Origin: Ectocarpus siliculosus
Lineage: Eukaryota; Sar; Phaeophyceae; Ectocarpales; Ectocarpaceae
DNA: 64,000 nucleotides
Direction: 5' to 3'
NCBI GenBank assembly: GCA_000310025.1
Contig: FN649728.1
Location: forward strand, 5,176,324 to 5,240,323
The position numbers and the translations under genes were made by a program. The notes beneath the pieces were generated by a model. That model ran no database searches. It saw only the letters and a list, made by a program, of their open reading frames with translations, and was not told where the DNA came from. This document shows, one piece after another, positions 1 through 12,300 of the stretch; within the stretch, counting starts at the first letter, position 1, and each line of letters opens with the position of its first letter.

Positions 1-389
1 ATGCGCTTGTTTGTGGTGCTTCCGCCGTTAAATTTCCTCATTCTCACCAAGAGAAAAATGAGTTGCGCGCAGACCACACAGCTAGACGTCACCGACGAGG
101 TTTTCGTTGATTTCATCTTCCTTTTTTTTTGGTGTAACGCGTTTCCTTTTGGGCTACTCACGAAGTAGAGCCAATGAATGGCAAAGTCAGTCGCCTCGAT
201 AGAACTCGATTTGGCCGCTTTCGGAGTGCTCCCCCCGCAAAACAAGTACACAATAAAGCCCACTCGCTTGTACGCCCCACTATTGGTATTCACAGGTCGT
301 CCAAATGCTTTTTCGAGCAATTTTGTCGTTGCTAAGCGTCAAAGAGGAGTGCACTACAGCTGAAGATTCACGCCTTGGAGATGGTTCAG
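1..389. other. Left edge, no supported exon
   Basis: Open frames here are short and none carries a recognisable repeat or domain motif. The stretch probably holds intron or upstream sequence of the armadillo-repeat gene that follows, because the first ARM exon I trust (970-1107) begins in mid-protein. The gene may therefore start to the left of the window. Confidence 0.4.
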
Positions 390-3300
390 AAAACCCACGA
401 CGGCAGCAGTCCCGAACCGTGGGCAAGAACCGTTGGGGAAGCTTTCGTGGACGTGAACGGCAGTCACGGCTCGGGGTGGAGGCGGCCGGGGACTCCGCTG
501 GCGGCGCTGGTAACGACCCGTTTCTTTGTTTTTCTTTGCTTTCAGTTTCGCAGTTTAGAAAGTTCATTAGCCAACCCTGTGGTTGAATATCTGGGTTCCC
601 CGAGAACCATTTCCAACGATCTTGTTTACGCTGAATATGGATCGTGCAACTTCCAGCACCCGTCTTTGATCGCTTCTTCAGCTGCACTTGTTCGCAAAAC
701 AGAAACGATGGTTAAGAGATTGTTAGGGCTCTCGCGCCGATCACTCTGCACATGATGTGCTTGACCGCCAATGTTCTATGTACTGGCACGGGGAACACCA
801 ATAACGCTATTTCTTGTTTGAGGTCCAGCTCACCTCGAGTCGAGGCGCGCAATCTCAAAGTTCGCCGTGCTCTACTTCCCCAACAGCCTTGACGTCAAGC
901 ACTAGCGTGACAGTCATTCATGGGCCATGCTGACCATACTGCCGACGCTTCCGTTTTTTCTCCAAAGAGGGTCGGGGCGACGACACCTCCAGACCACCAG
1001 CTGGGGCAGCCGGGCGGTTGGACGACATCCTTCGCTTGTGCTGTCGCCTCCTGCGGTGTGGGCCGGGGGATGGAGTGCTCCACGTATCCTTGCAAGCGAT
1101 CGGCAAGGTAGGTTGCGGTAGATTTCCTTACGCCCGCGCTCAGTGCAGCTGGGTTTGCTTCAATCGCCTTATCCTATCGTTCGAGGTGTTGCAGCCTTTG
1201 TCAAAACCTCCAATCCATGTCTAGGTACGAGCGTCACCGTTTTGGCGTCTCGGGCAGGAGATAGAGCGCTTGGTTTCACATGCAGTCTTTGCTCATGTTC
1301 CGTGGGTCTCGATCAGAACTACGAGAAACTCTGGGCCGTTGGAGGCCGTTGGATACAGCTCCGAAATCAATCCAGCCCCCGTCTGCCACCCCACTCTGGG
1401 CGTTCAGATTCTGTCCATCTCTTCGCGGAGAAGGGTGAACGCGAGCGAGCTCGAGGGGGTTGTTCCGGCGGTCGCGAGCTTTCTCGAGAGGTCAAGTCTG
1501 TGGGTCAAGCACGCCTGCCTGACGCTGCTGCACAGAATGGCGTCGAGAAACGATCTCGGGGGCGTTGTGGGTCTCGCGAGGGGTTCCAAGTAAGCATCTT
1601 CCCAGCTGCACTTGCTTGGATTACCCTCCTCTCCATGAAGGTCTGCGCCACAACACCAGTGCTCAGCCTCTGTGCGCCGTACCCCCCGCCCCGGTGTCAA
1701 GCGTATCCACCCAGAAAATTCCATATTTGACAATTCGGTGTACGCTTGGCCGACTCCAAAAGTGTCGCCTTCCGCCTGCACAACCACTTGGATACTGACC
1801 CCTGCACGAGCAGGTCTCGGCAGGTGATCGCCTGCCTAAGCAGCGTCGACACCGGCATTAGACTGGCCGCGGCAAATCTTGTGGGCGTGCTTGCAAAGGA
1901 CGCTTTCTACAGCAAATCTATCGTCTTTCCGGAGGCGGGAACACCCAACATTTCCGCCGTAGGTGGTGAGGCAGAACAGGCTTTGACGCTAGAGACTTCG
2001 ATTGTGGTGTCTATCTATGTGTGAGCGAACCAACGCTAGACGGGCCCTAGAGTGCGTGAGGTTTCACGATTTGCTACTCCACCGATGCGGCAGCTACAGA
2101 TGTCAAGGGTAGCTTGCGCCATACCGTTGCCGTCTTCGTTGGAAATGGTTTGAATAGTTGCATTCGTTCAGCGTCTTTTAACCCGTGAGTGGTCAGCATC
2201 GGCTTCCTTTGGTTCTACTATCACCACTCTGACTTGCAGATATTGTTGAGCACTCGCTTCGTTGCGAAGGCTTCCTGTTCCCGCTCTTCCTGTTCGCTCT
2301 TCCCATTCCCACTCCTTCTTGTCCGGGTGTTCGTTGTTTGAAAGTGGCGCACCTGCTGTATCTTCTCCTGACAGAATAGGCTACCCGGGATCTCACCGAA
2401 GGCCAATGACTTGCTTTCTGCCCCCCACGTGATGATTTTGCACCCCACGTCCCAACACCCGCAGCCGGTGGCGGTGGTGCTCCTTCGGCTGCAAACACTC
2501 CTGACGGGAAGCCCGGCACTCGGAGATCATTCACTCGGCAGTCCTCCTCGGAATGGGACTCAGAGGTATTAAGGTTTTGGCCTCACGTAAGGAGAAGGAC
2601 GCTGTCGTTTCATACGCAAAGGCCTTTGGCATGATGCAGAGACTTGAGACCGTTTTTGGTTTACCGCGCGATGTTGGACTGATTTGGACGTCACCATGTG
2701 GTGCTGGTTTAGACCAGAAATGGATATCGAGGCATCTTGATATAGGTTGTCCATTTTTCAGTTGTCTCTTCTTGGTTTTGGGACGTCGGCGAGATGACAC
2801 TCACATTTGCACGTTATTTCGTACCCCCAGGCATCGTTAGACATGGACGGCGATTTTGACGTGCGTCAGCGATCAGAAGACGGGTGCATCCCTCCTCTGC
2901 TGGCCATGGTGCGCTCGGGCGGGTGCAACACGGAACGAGGCGCAGCTTCGATGGAGCAAGAGGTACTACTACAATGTAGCGTTTCTTTTTGCGGTTGTCC
3001 AACTCAACCCAGCATCGACTGCAAGGACAGATGTCCTGGCCGGGAAGGTTAGATGTTTCTTGGGTGTGCCGTGGTAAACTGCTCGTGTCCCGTAAGCGTT
3101 GGTGAGGGGGGGACTGGTCGAAATGACGCCTTGACTACCGTAAACTACGGAGTTTCCCCCCGGGGATCGTTATATTTCTGAAACCAACCCCCCCACGGGG
3201 AAATTGACGTACCGGCGGGGGGTTACTTTTTTTTTTCCAACGCTACCCCAGGGGGAAGCCCCCCCCCCGGGGGGGTGGGCAAAATAATGATGGTCCACAT

Positions 3301-6300
3301 ACCACACACACAGAGAGTGGGGAAACTGAGATGGATAAGGTTTACGAGCAAGGTTTCAACAAGCAGAGGGAGGAGTAACGTGAGAGCAACGAAGGCGAAG
3401 AGAAAAAATACAGCAAGAGGTACCATTGCCTAAGCTCATGCACAAGAATTCGCAGTTTGTCCGCAGGAATACGCTATTCTTATGGTTCGGTTCTACCTTG
3501 AGTTGTGAGATCCAAAAATGAACACGATTATTTTTTTTCCCTTGTGCGCAAGGTTTCGTCAGCATGCTACAAATGGTACGTTTCAGCTGACTCCAGGGAT
3601 GACAAATGCAAGAAATAGACAAGAAAACGAAAGCATTGCACCCATAAGACAACGGCGACGGCCAAGTGACAAACGGTGCACCTAAATTTCGCTCAAAGCG
3701 TGGATCTGCAAATGAGTTTTCGTCCCATATCATGCTTTTTGTGCTCCGGGATGCAACAAAATCGACTCAGAAAATAAGGGAAATACATCCCCCCCGCGAG
3801 GAACTCGTGGGAAACTGGTACCCCGGGGGGAAATTGAAATTCCCTTGAGGATCTTTTTGTTTTTGGTCGAAAACGATCTACCCCGGGGCTAAATCAACGA
3901 AACCATGCTTCCAGGCCGAAAAGGTAATGGGGGGGGGGGAATCTGTACTAGGGAGGGAAAATTCCGTAGTTTACGGTATCTTGAGCTGTGCCGATGCACA
4001 GACATAGAGTCGACGGGTGTGTGGACGGATGTTGGGAACTTACCCCCAGAAAAAAGGCTTGTGCAGTACACTGACGAGCATCTGTTGTACTGAATTCAAC
4101 GTTTAGCGCCATGGACCGCTATGTCATTCCCGTCACGGTAGGCCATTGGCTAAAGGCCTTGTCTTGGTCTTCTACCGCTGTTTGCTGCAGGTGGCCCTCT
4201 GCGTGCTGCAAGACTTGGCGAGCGCCAACAATCTCTGTAGGGAAGCAATCGTCTGCCATGGAGGCGTGCCGGTTCTTCTGCAGGCCCCCGAGAACTACTC
4301 TGCCAGGGCTAGGAGAGCCGTCGCAGGTAAAACGCCATTAGCATTCAAGAACTGCGAGAACACTAGTGCAGACGATCGCGTTAGTTGTATGGTGGCTATT
4401 CCAACACACAGAAATTCGAGTCCGAGGGAGCTCCGTCAAATACAGAGGAACACGAACAAAGAGGGTTAATCTATGAATGTCGGTGTTGACTTTGTGTATG
4501 GTATAGTTTCCGACAAGCACCTGCGGTTGAATCGTTGCGGAAGCGGATCCCGTTTCGCGCTGAAGCTCTATTGCCGGGACGGATTGTGCATTCGTGATCG
4601 GTGAAAGACGGTGACAGGGGAACGGGGCCCAAAGGCACTTCGTTGCTCGTTCAGTCGGAAAAGGCTAGTCAAATCCACACTCCCCGCCTTGGCTTCAGCA
4701 CCACATGTTGAAGGTGTCAACGCTAAGCGCATAAACGTTACAGGTCTTTTGGCGGAGCTAAGCATCAGCCCGGGTCAAAGAGAAGCGCTCAAGCAAGGGG
4801 GCGGACTCCTTCTCCTTCTTCAGTTTCAAAGGCAAGGGAGAGGGCATATCTGCACGTTCACCTGGTGTTACCATGATATTTAGTTGCCATGATATAATTG
4901 TTTCTATATACTTCAAGTTACAAAGAAGATGTGTACTCTAGCTTCGTTACATCTGGACGTTGTTTCACGCCTTGCGTGCACCATCCTGCTGCATCGAGTA
5001 TTTGTTTGCTGCATCCAATACTTGTTTGTTGTACAACCATTGTGCAAGCCCATGTTCATCGAATGGATGTATTCTGATCCTTTCGTTGCTTCGGACTTTC
5101 CACCCGAAGATCGAGGGACCCGGACGAACGAATCCAAGCAGAACTGGCCCTGAAGAACTTCGGGAGCGACGCTCTTTCGATCCACCTTGCCATCGCTCGC
5201 TCCAGCATGGAGGTAAGTGTTGTATTCGATATGAACGAAAGTGCTCCCAGTTCAATTGAGGTCGGTACACCCGTTTATCCTTCCAAAGGGTAATTTCTTG
5301 CCGCACGTCATGACAACTTCCACGGCTGTTATGTCATGATCGCATACCAGCAGGCAAGGGTCACCACCGTCCGGTCATTTGGCGTTTCCTTTGAGCCAGA
5401 ACACTTTTTTTTTTTTTTCATTTTGGTGTGGTTCATTTCGATGTTGTCAGGTGCTTCGGAACTTGTTTCTGATGGGAGGCAGCTCCAACACTGTAGGGCG
5501 AGGTCTCATGAGGCCCATTCACGACAGACAACTTAGGGAGGCCGCGGAGGGTCTTGCGGTGTGCGCTATGCACAAGGTAGGAGGAAGACGGCTTGACTCT
5601 GAAAGTATGAGATGGCCACAAGCTCCTATCGTCGGCAGTCTTCAAGCTGCAACAAGAGGCCTTGCTTACCCAAATGCACCCAACGAGGATATGCTGTTTT
5701 CCTATGTTTCGCATGACCGCACGTGTTCAACACCCGAGGGGAAGCTTGGGAGTAGTATTGCTGTTAGGTACACATTACCACGGCTTTTGTTACTTTCGTT
5801 CTCCCTCACTCCCTGCTCATGTATCCGTCCTGCACATGAAGCACTCCCGGAGATCTCGATCGTCAACATGTCCTCTCCAATAGCAGCGAAGAGGCACGAT
5901 TTTGCACCTTTTCGCGCGACTTGCCCGCCTTTCTGTCTCCTTCAGACCTCGGCCGCCAGCATTCTCTCGGAAAGAGGGCTGCCTTTAATTCTTGACATGC
6001 TGAGGGTCAGGGATTTCGACGTTCAGTATTCGTGCACCCGAGCCCTCCTCCATCTCATTCGGCATAACGGAGAGGTGACGTTGTTCAGATTTGGTACGAC
6101 GCATTGATGAATTTTTCTTTCATTTGTAAGGCGTTTATTTTTTCCTGTTGTGTGTACACGTTATTACATGACTCTGCCACTAGCTGTCGTCTCATTGTAG
6201 AGTTGGAAAGGTTGCCACGGACCAGCAAACCATGTAGGTATACGGCGGCTGTCACGGCGGAAACCGCTGCGCACGACGAATAGCGACCCCCAAACACTCG

Positions 6301-9300
6301 CTGGATTTTGCATGCGCTGTACACGGCTGTCACAATTCCCGCAGCACTTCTCAGACACGATGGGCGAGGAGGACAGAAGAGCAGCCATCTTGCAGCTGAC
6401 TTGTCTCGTGAGGCCTACCAGAGAGCGTGCAGCTCGCCTGCTCCAGACGAGGCTCAAAGAATACCATGCCAGACAGGCGTGCGTGAGCCAGCCACGGCCC
6501 TCGCAGTCACCGAATCATCATTACAAACACCACCAACAAGGACAACATCAACAAGATCATGATCATCATGATCATCATCATCAGCAGCAGCAGCAGCAAC
6601 AGCAACAGCAAGAACAACAAGCGCGGCTTCTGCCCAACAAAGGCGGTGATGATGGTACGAGTGTCGGACCCTCAACCACTGATAACGCTGAACATTTACT
6701 GCCGCGCATCGAAAGCGCCATTCGGGAGCAAACAGGAGGAGGGATGGCGGCTAGGCCAACACCCGAACCATGGTAGGTCGCGTGCGCGTTGTGTTGTGCC
6801 GGGAAAGTTGTTTCCCCTGTGAATCTGGCCTATTTGTTATATGCAAAGAAAAACACCCGTCCTTTCGTTTGAATGAGGACCACGAGCGCGCACGGTACCC
6901 AGGAGACCCCATGTCATTCAGTGCATCATCAGTGCGAGGTGTTTCTCCCAGACGATAGCTCCTGGCAAATCTATGCCCTGAAACGAGTATCGTGGGGTCT
7001 CGAAGACACGGATTCGATTCAAGCAATCGATAAATGGAGAACCCTTACTATTCACATCCGGTTGTGTGGAGTGGTGGGCATGCCCGGCGGCAACCCGACG
7101 ATGGGCGTGCTACGGTTTCGTAGGGTCATTCCACCGAGTCAATCGCGTTGTATTTAGGGCAAGGCGTCAATCGTGTTTTCTACCCCGACACTTCCCCCCG
7201 ACCGAAGTCATGGCAATATCTTGGGTGTGGAGCACCTCAACGTTTCCATGGGTCTACGGTTGCGGTACCATCTATTGGCGTTTGCCAATGAACCAACATT
7301 TTAGGAGTTTCAGCAATAGAGGTTGCGGATAGGATGGAGCTCCAGGAGCACGGTCTTGTCGTTGTCGTCCTTTTCAACTTAATTTCATCTCCTTGTTCCA
7401 TCGAGCTCCCTTTCGATCAACGGACGGGTTCTGACCAATGGTCTTGAACCAGATTTCCGTTTGGTTCTGCTCGAATCTTCTTCGCGCTCTATTAAATTGG
7501 TTGAACAACTGTTCGCGTGAAGTACAAGATGGTGGAAGGGGTCCTAACACCTGCGGAACCAATCTCTTTTTCTCTTCTTCTTTTTTCAGGGTTGCAAAGG
7601 AAGTGGGATGTGTGGCGCTCGCCCTCCGAGAAGATATGCCCGAGATGGTCCGGTTAGCTTTCCAGTGCTTGGAGCTCCTGGCGAGCCAATCAGTGACCGC
7701 CGTCAACGACATTATGTCGTGAGCAAACCCGATAGCGTCTTTGATGCTGCAAGGAGTTGTTGTTGTCGGGTATAGTCGTTGCTGTTGTTCCCGATGAATC
7801 TCCTTGTTGTCATTGCCGTTTATCGCTCTTGTCGGAGGCTGGGGAACTGGTGGTCTTCATGATGCTGGTGCTAGCTTCAGTGCTTGCTACCGTCATCTTC
7901 GGTGTTGATGCTACGGCTGTTGGTGGTGGCGGCCATGGTGGAGGTGGTAGCGGTGGTTGGCTCTCGGCATCATGGACGACTGGTGGTGTAGAACGAGAAT
8001 CGCTGTGCCCGGTTGTTCTCATCCCGCCCTGCGGGCCTTTCTTTTATCGTTTCCCCTCCCTCTTTTTTCCAGGTACGACGTGATAGAGAGCTTGACAGCG
8101 CAGCTATACACTTACGAGATGCATGACTTCTACCCAACCCAAGTGCTTGCTGGGAAGAGCAGCAGTGAAAAAGATTCAACAGGGGGAATTGCTGCCAACA
8201 CTGGCGATGGGTGAGAGTTGGTTTTTGTACAACAGTCAAACTGGCGGCGAGGAAGCAGTGTAAGTCGAAGCTAGGGCGACAATTCCACTCTTCAGCAAAC
8301 ACTACCCTACGGTTGCACTCTCGCATGTCACTTCTTTCTTCGCAACACAAAATGCCGCGAGATCACTTGTGACAGGGAGATAACCTGTCAATCGCCTTGT
8401 TTCCGCATCTGCAGCCTCGGGCTTTCAGCGCAAACGACCAAACGAAAGAGGGCGGCAACAAGGCTACAGCGACAGTGCATCTCCGTTCTTTCCGGGCTAG
8501 CGTTGAACTCCACAGGGTCGACGATGCGACCGGCCAGCCGGGAAGCCGTCGAGCGGGGCATGCTTTTTCTGGCGGCGTTTCACTGGTCCAAGTCCGTTCG
8601 AGGAGAGGCAAAGCTGGCCCTGCGGAGGTACCATACGTGGCAAGCAGTCTACACGTCTTCGTTTGACTTCAATTCTGATAAAACACTGGCACTTTGACGG
8701 GAAAGTTGAACAGAGCATCTTGGGCGCCCCTCTCCCACCTTCCTGTTGTTGCACGCTCTCTTGCGGTTTGTGAAAAAGATTACATAAAATTCGTAACAGT
8801 TTGCGACGAAAACGAACTCTCCCTCATTGTCCTTCGATGCATCGCCGGAAATCAACATAAACAGGTTACAGTCGAAGCGGAGTCTTCCCCACCCCACCTC
8901 CTGGGGCGTCCAGGACTGCCTTCAATGGCTTTCGTGTGTCGACCTCGATGAGATGTGCAGTGCGGCGCACGTATTTCTGTATGACTGTAAGTGTCTCCTT
9001 TGTCAAGCTCTACACGTCGCTGTCATGCGCCGAATGCAATTCGCCTGTTCGCGTGCGAAGTGTTCCCGCTGCAAAGCATGTTTGAGGCGTACATGTGTTT
9101 CGCCATGGGTTACGAGGTTTTCATACAGTCCCTGCCAAATTTACGTGCGCTTACCCTTTTCCTGGATGGTTATTGCCCCCCTTTGTCGCTACCTGGTAGT
9201 AGTCTCACACAACTATCTCCGCTACAATGCAACAACAGCCGAAGCTGGCACTCCTAACGTAGCGGTGAAAAACGCTTGCTAACCATACCCGTTTGTCGTA

Positions 9301-12300
9301 CCCCCGCCCTGAACACGTTGACACTATTGCCCTTCAAGATGCCGCCGATGACCCTCGGCCGGGACTCCGAATCCCATGGCGTGTCACCGGCAGCAGCAGC
9401 AGCGTTGCCTCAAAATCATCGCACATGGCTCCAGGAACATCATTGGACCGACAGGTTCGTCGAAAACGATACTTGTGCCTTCGACAGATTCCGCGGCTGC
9501 CTTCATGGGGCAATTCTGCAGCTTTCGTGGTGTCTTGCATGTGCTCGGTTTCTCGCGACGGGATGTCGATGTTCATGTAGGTCCTATATCAGATATACGT
9601 GGGAAGAGCGCCTATTCGGACAAACGGGACAAACTATTTTTTTCCCAACTTGCGTCGCCGTTCAAGGAAGCCTGTCCCCAAGCCCCATGTCGAACGCGCC
9701 AAACCTAGTTAACTAGGTTTCCATCAAACCTTGACAGCGCGGGAAGGACCTTGCGAGACCCGGATTAACAGAACACGTTCCTAGGACAGAGTACAAAGAC
9801 AGACGTAGATTGGGGCGACCGCAGGGTAGGGCGAAAGCGATCAATGTTTAAATCAGGCTGCCCTTCGCATTTTCGGACTGGGCGCTTGTTGGAACAAAAC
9901 ACTCCTCCGAATCCTACAGCACCCAGGACGCCCTTCTTCAAGGTACATAACTATGTACTTCGAAGTATGCAATCTCATGATGTCCTTTGAATCATTCTAG
10001 GTGTCTGGGACAAGCAACACTACGCGGAAAACCAATCTAGTGTCATCTTCTGACGATGCGACCGAAATATCGATACCGAGACATGGCGCAACGGCATGGG
10101 AGCGGTCGCAGCAGCAGCAATGGCACGAAACCCATCTTCCACAACCAGCTCGCGTGATGGCTCAATGCGCTACGACCGGCGCATGCCAAAGATCAGGCCC
10201 AGATGCCTCCGGTGTAAACAATAGCCACAGGAAATCCACCATCAACCGAAACATCAGCAGCAGCTGGTTGGAGGCAGAGAGGGCGGCCATTGGACTAAAG
10301 AGGAAGATTGGCACGGCTGGCCAGCGTCTCTTAATGGTGACTAGGTCAGACTTTTCACGGGCTCCTTTTCATGCCTCGCCCGAAGTCTCCGGAACGTTTC
10401 TGCGGAGCCTCAGAGCCCTCCGGCTTCACGCTTTTGCCGCGTCAGCCATGGTCCAGTGCGGCTATGTAAGGCCTCAGCAACAAGACTACAGCAACGACGG
10501 GGACATGTAAGACCGCACCAGATAAAATCCCTCAGACTTGCCGCAGTTGTCGTTCAGTACCACCCCGTCCACCCTAATGCCTCACCTCGTTGTCGCGCCA
10601 GCCGAGTCCCGAAAATCAATTCATGATCCTTGGACTCTTGCCTGGAATAGCTGTGATGTGGTCACCGTGCACACAAGACAGAATTTGTGGATTGCTATCC
10701 AATGCGAAAGCTCGCCGTGGCGTTGCCAGGTACAAAGAAGGCGGTCGGGAGTTCGACGCCGAGGGCGGCGTTTCCAGGGAGGATTTCACCGGAACGGGGG
10801 TATCGCAGTGGCAGGAGCGACTGCACATGCTCAGAAAGATCGACAGAATACTGCTGCGCAGCAGGAACAATACGAATGAAATTGTTGTGACGGACACGAC
10901 TCAAGACACTGGAGCAGGTGCAGTGTTGCTGCTGTCTGCAGTCATGTTGCGCGTCTACAAGATGATATTGCTGGATCCAAGAACTTTTTAGCCCAGCCTG
11001 GCAAGATCATGTATGAAATAATGCGCGCTGATTGCCCGAGTATTTCTTTCGCGGGCAACATGCAAACGCTACCGACAAAGGTTTTCAGGACCCGCCGGTA
11101 GATTCCTGTGGCCCGCTCTCTACTCGTCTTCTCCGCCCTTCCTTGCAGCCCGTCTCTAACCCTCTTACCCCTTGTTCTTTCCAACCATTCTCTTGTCCGT
11201 CCCTGCACAATGATATATGTATTCAAGAACATCTCGTCTGGCGTGCACTCGCTGGAAAGCCCCGACCTCTAAAAAACCTGAGGCGCAACGCTACCTTTGC
11301 ATTCCCTCACGATCCGCCCTGTGCCTTCAATTGATTCCAATTCCAATTCAGTGACAAGCGACACCGTGGAGGCTACTGACCGCTTCGGTTCGGTGCTCAC
11401 CCTAAGGCTGGTTCAGCTTAGCCCTAAGGTTGGTCAAGAACGGTTTCCCGCCACTTCCATAACCGCCACCACCACCAGGAGCCGTGATAGGTTCACCACA
11501 CTTCCCAGTGACTTGTCCGTATCGTCAAATGCAATCCTGGGGCCGGCCTTGGCACGGGAAGTCTCATCTGCGATGGGTCATGGTGCCAGTACTACACCTG
11601 GTACTTTGGCGGTTCCTGGAGTTCAGATGTCACGACATGGGTATGATGGTCAACCTGGTCAAGATCGGGTCTCTCCCGTACCTGGTGAGGGATGCACTTG
11701 CGCCAGTTCGTTTCGTATGCATCGATCGGCGTCATAGTTTACGAAACTGACAAGCCTTCCCCAGCGTGCTATTCAGACCCTGTCAGCTACAGGAATGAGC
11801 TTGAACGGCTGTGTTGACCAGCGCTTCAGGAGTGAACCCCGTTGTTGTCGATGCACACACAACTCTTTCGACGGGCATAAATGTGTCAGGTTTAAGTTCG
11901 GAAAAACCAACCCGATGAATCGTATGTACACTTTGGTGTGAGAATCGGGCATGATTCACGTTAATCAGCTACAGTAGATACATGGTGAAGTACAGCATCC
12001 CAACTTGCCATACATATTGTATCAATAATTAAGACATGATTGTTTTACATACTTACCATTTTTTTTTTTTGTGTTGGGTACATGCTCGTCTCTGGAAAGG
12101 CTGAACTATATGTGTGAGTTTTTGGCTTTCCGCTTCGAAGATACTATTCATCATCCTCGTTCATGCTTTAGTCTGGATGCGGGCAGCACGCCTTCGGTTT
12201 CGAGCAACATACTAGATTTCTCTCCAACGCAGGGCATCTGCGCACTTGATTCTCAACAATATAGTCTATAGAACCACCTTTTGTATTTTCCTTGAGCGAA

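Larger units (their letters stand above)
970..8627 (+). other. Armadillo (ARM) repeat module
   Basis: Successive exons translate to the three-helix ARM pattern, with hydrophobic positions and the usual 'G-hyd-P-x-L-hyd-x-hyd-L' turn. Examples are EGVVPAVASFLE (1408-1566), RLAAANL joined to ASLDMDGDF and then GCIPPLLAMVRSG (1824-1880 plus 2831-2962), GGVPVLLQ (4191-4326), GLLAELSISPGQREALKQGG (4326/4744 junction), and GLPLILDMLRVRDFDVQ (5946-6074). At the 1880/2831 junction the phase-0 splice restores a textbook repeat, which supports the exon calls. ARM solenoids bind other proteins. At least eight repeats are visible. The closest named animal analogue carrying both ARM and ankyrin repeats is ANKAR; no orthology is claimed. 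Confidence 0.72.

Noticed and set aside
1881-1990. Extension of ARM exon 1824-1880 (VGVLAKDAFYSK...)
   Set aside because: Open but out of phase with the next exon. The donor at 1881 in phase 0 restores a canonical ARM repeat with exon 2831.
8865-8986. SAM-like domain (SWGVQDCLQWLSCVDLDEMC)
   Set aside because: Only the first helix pair resembles SAM. The phase-matched next exon (9339-9454) does not supply the rest of the domain.
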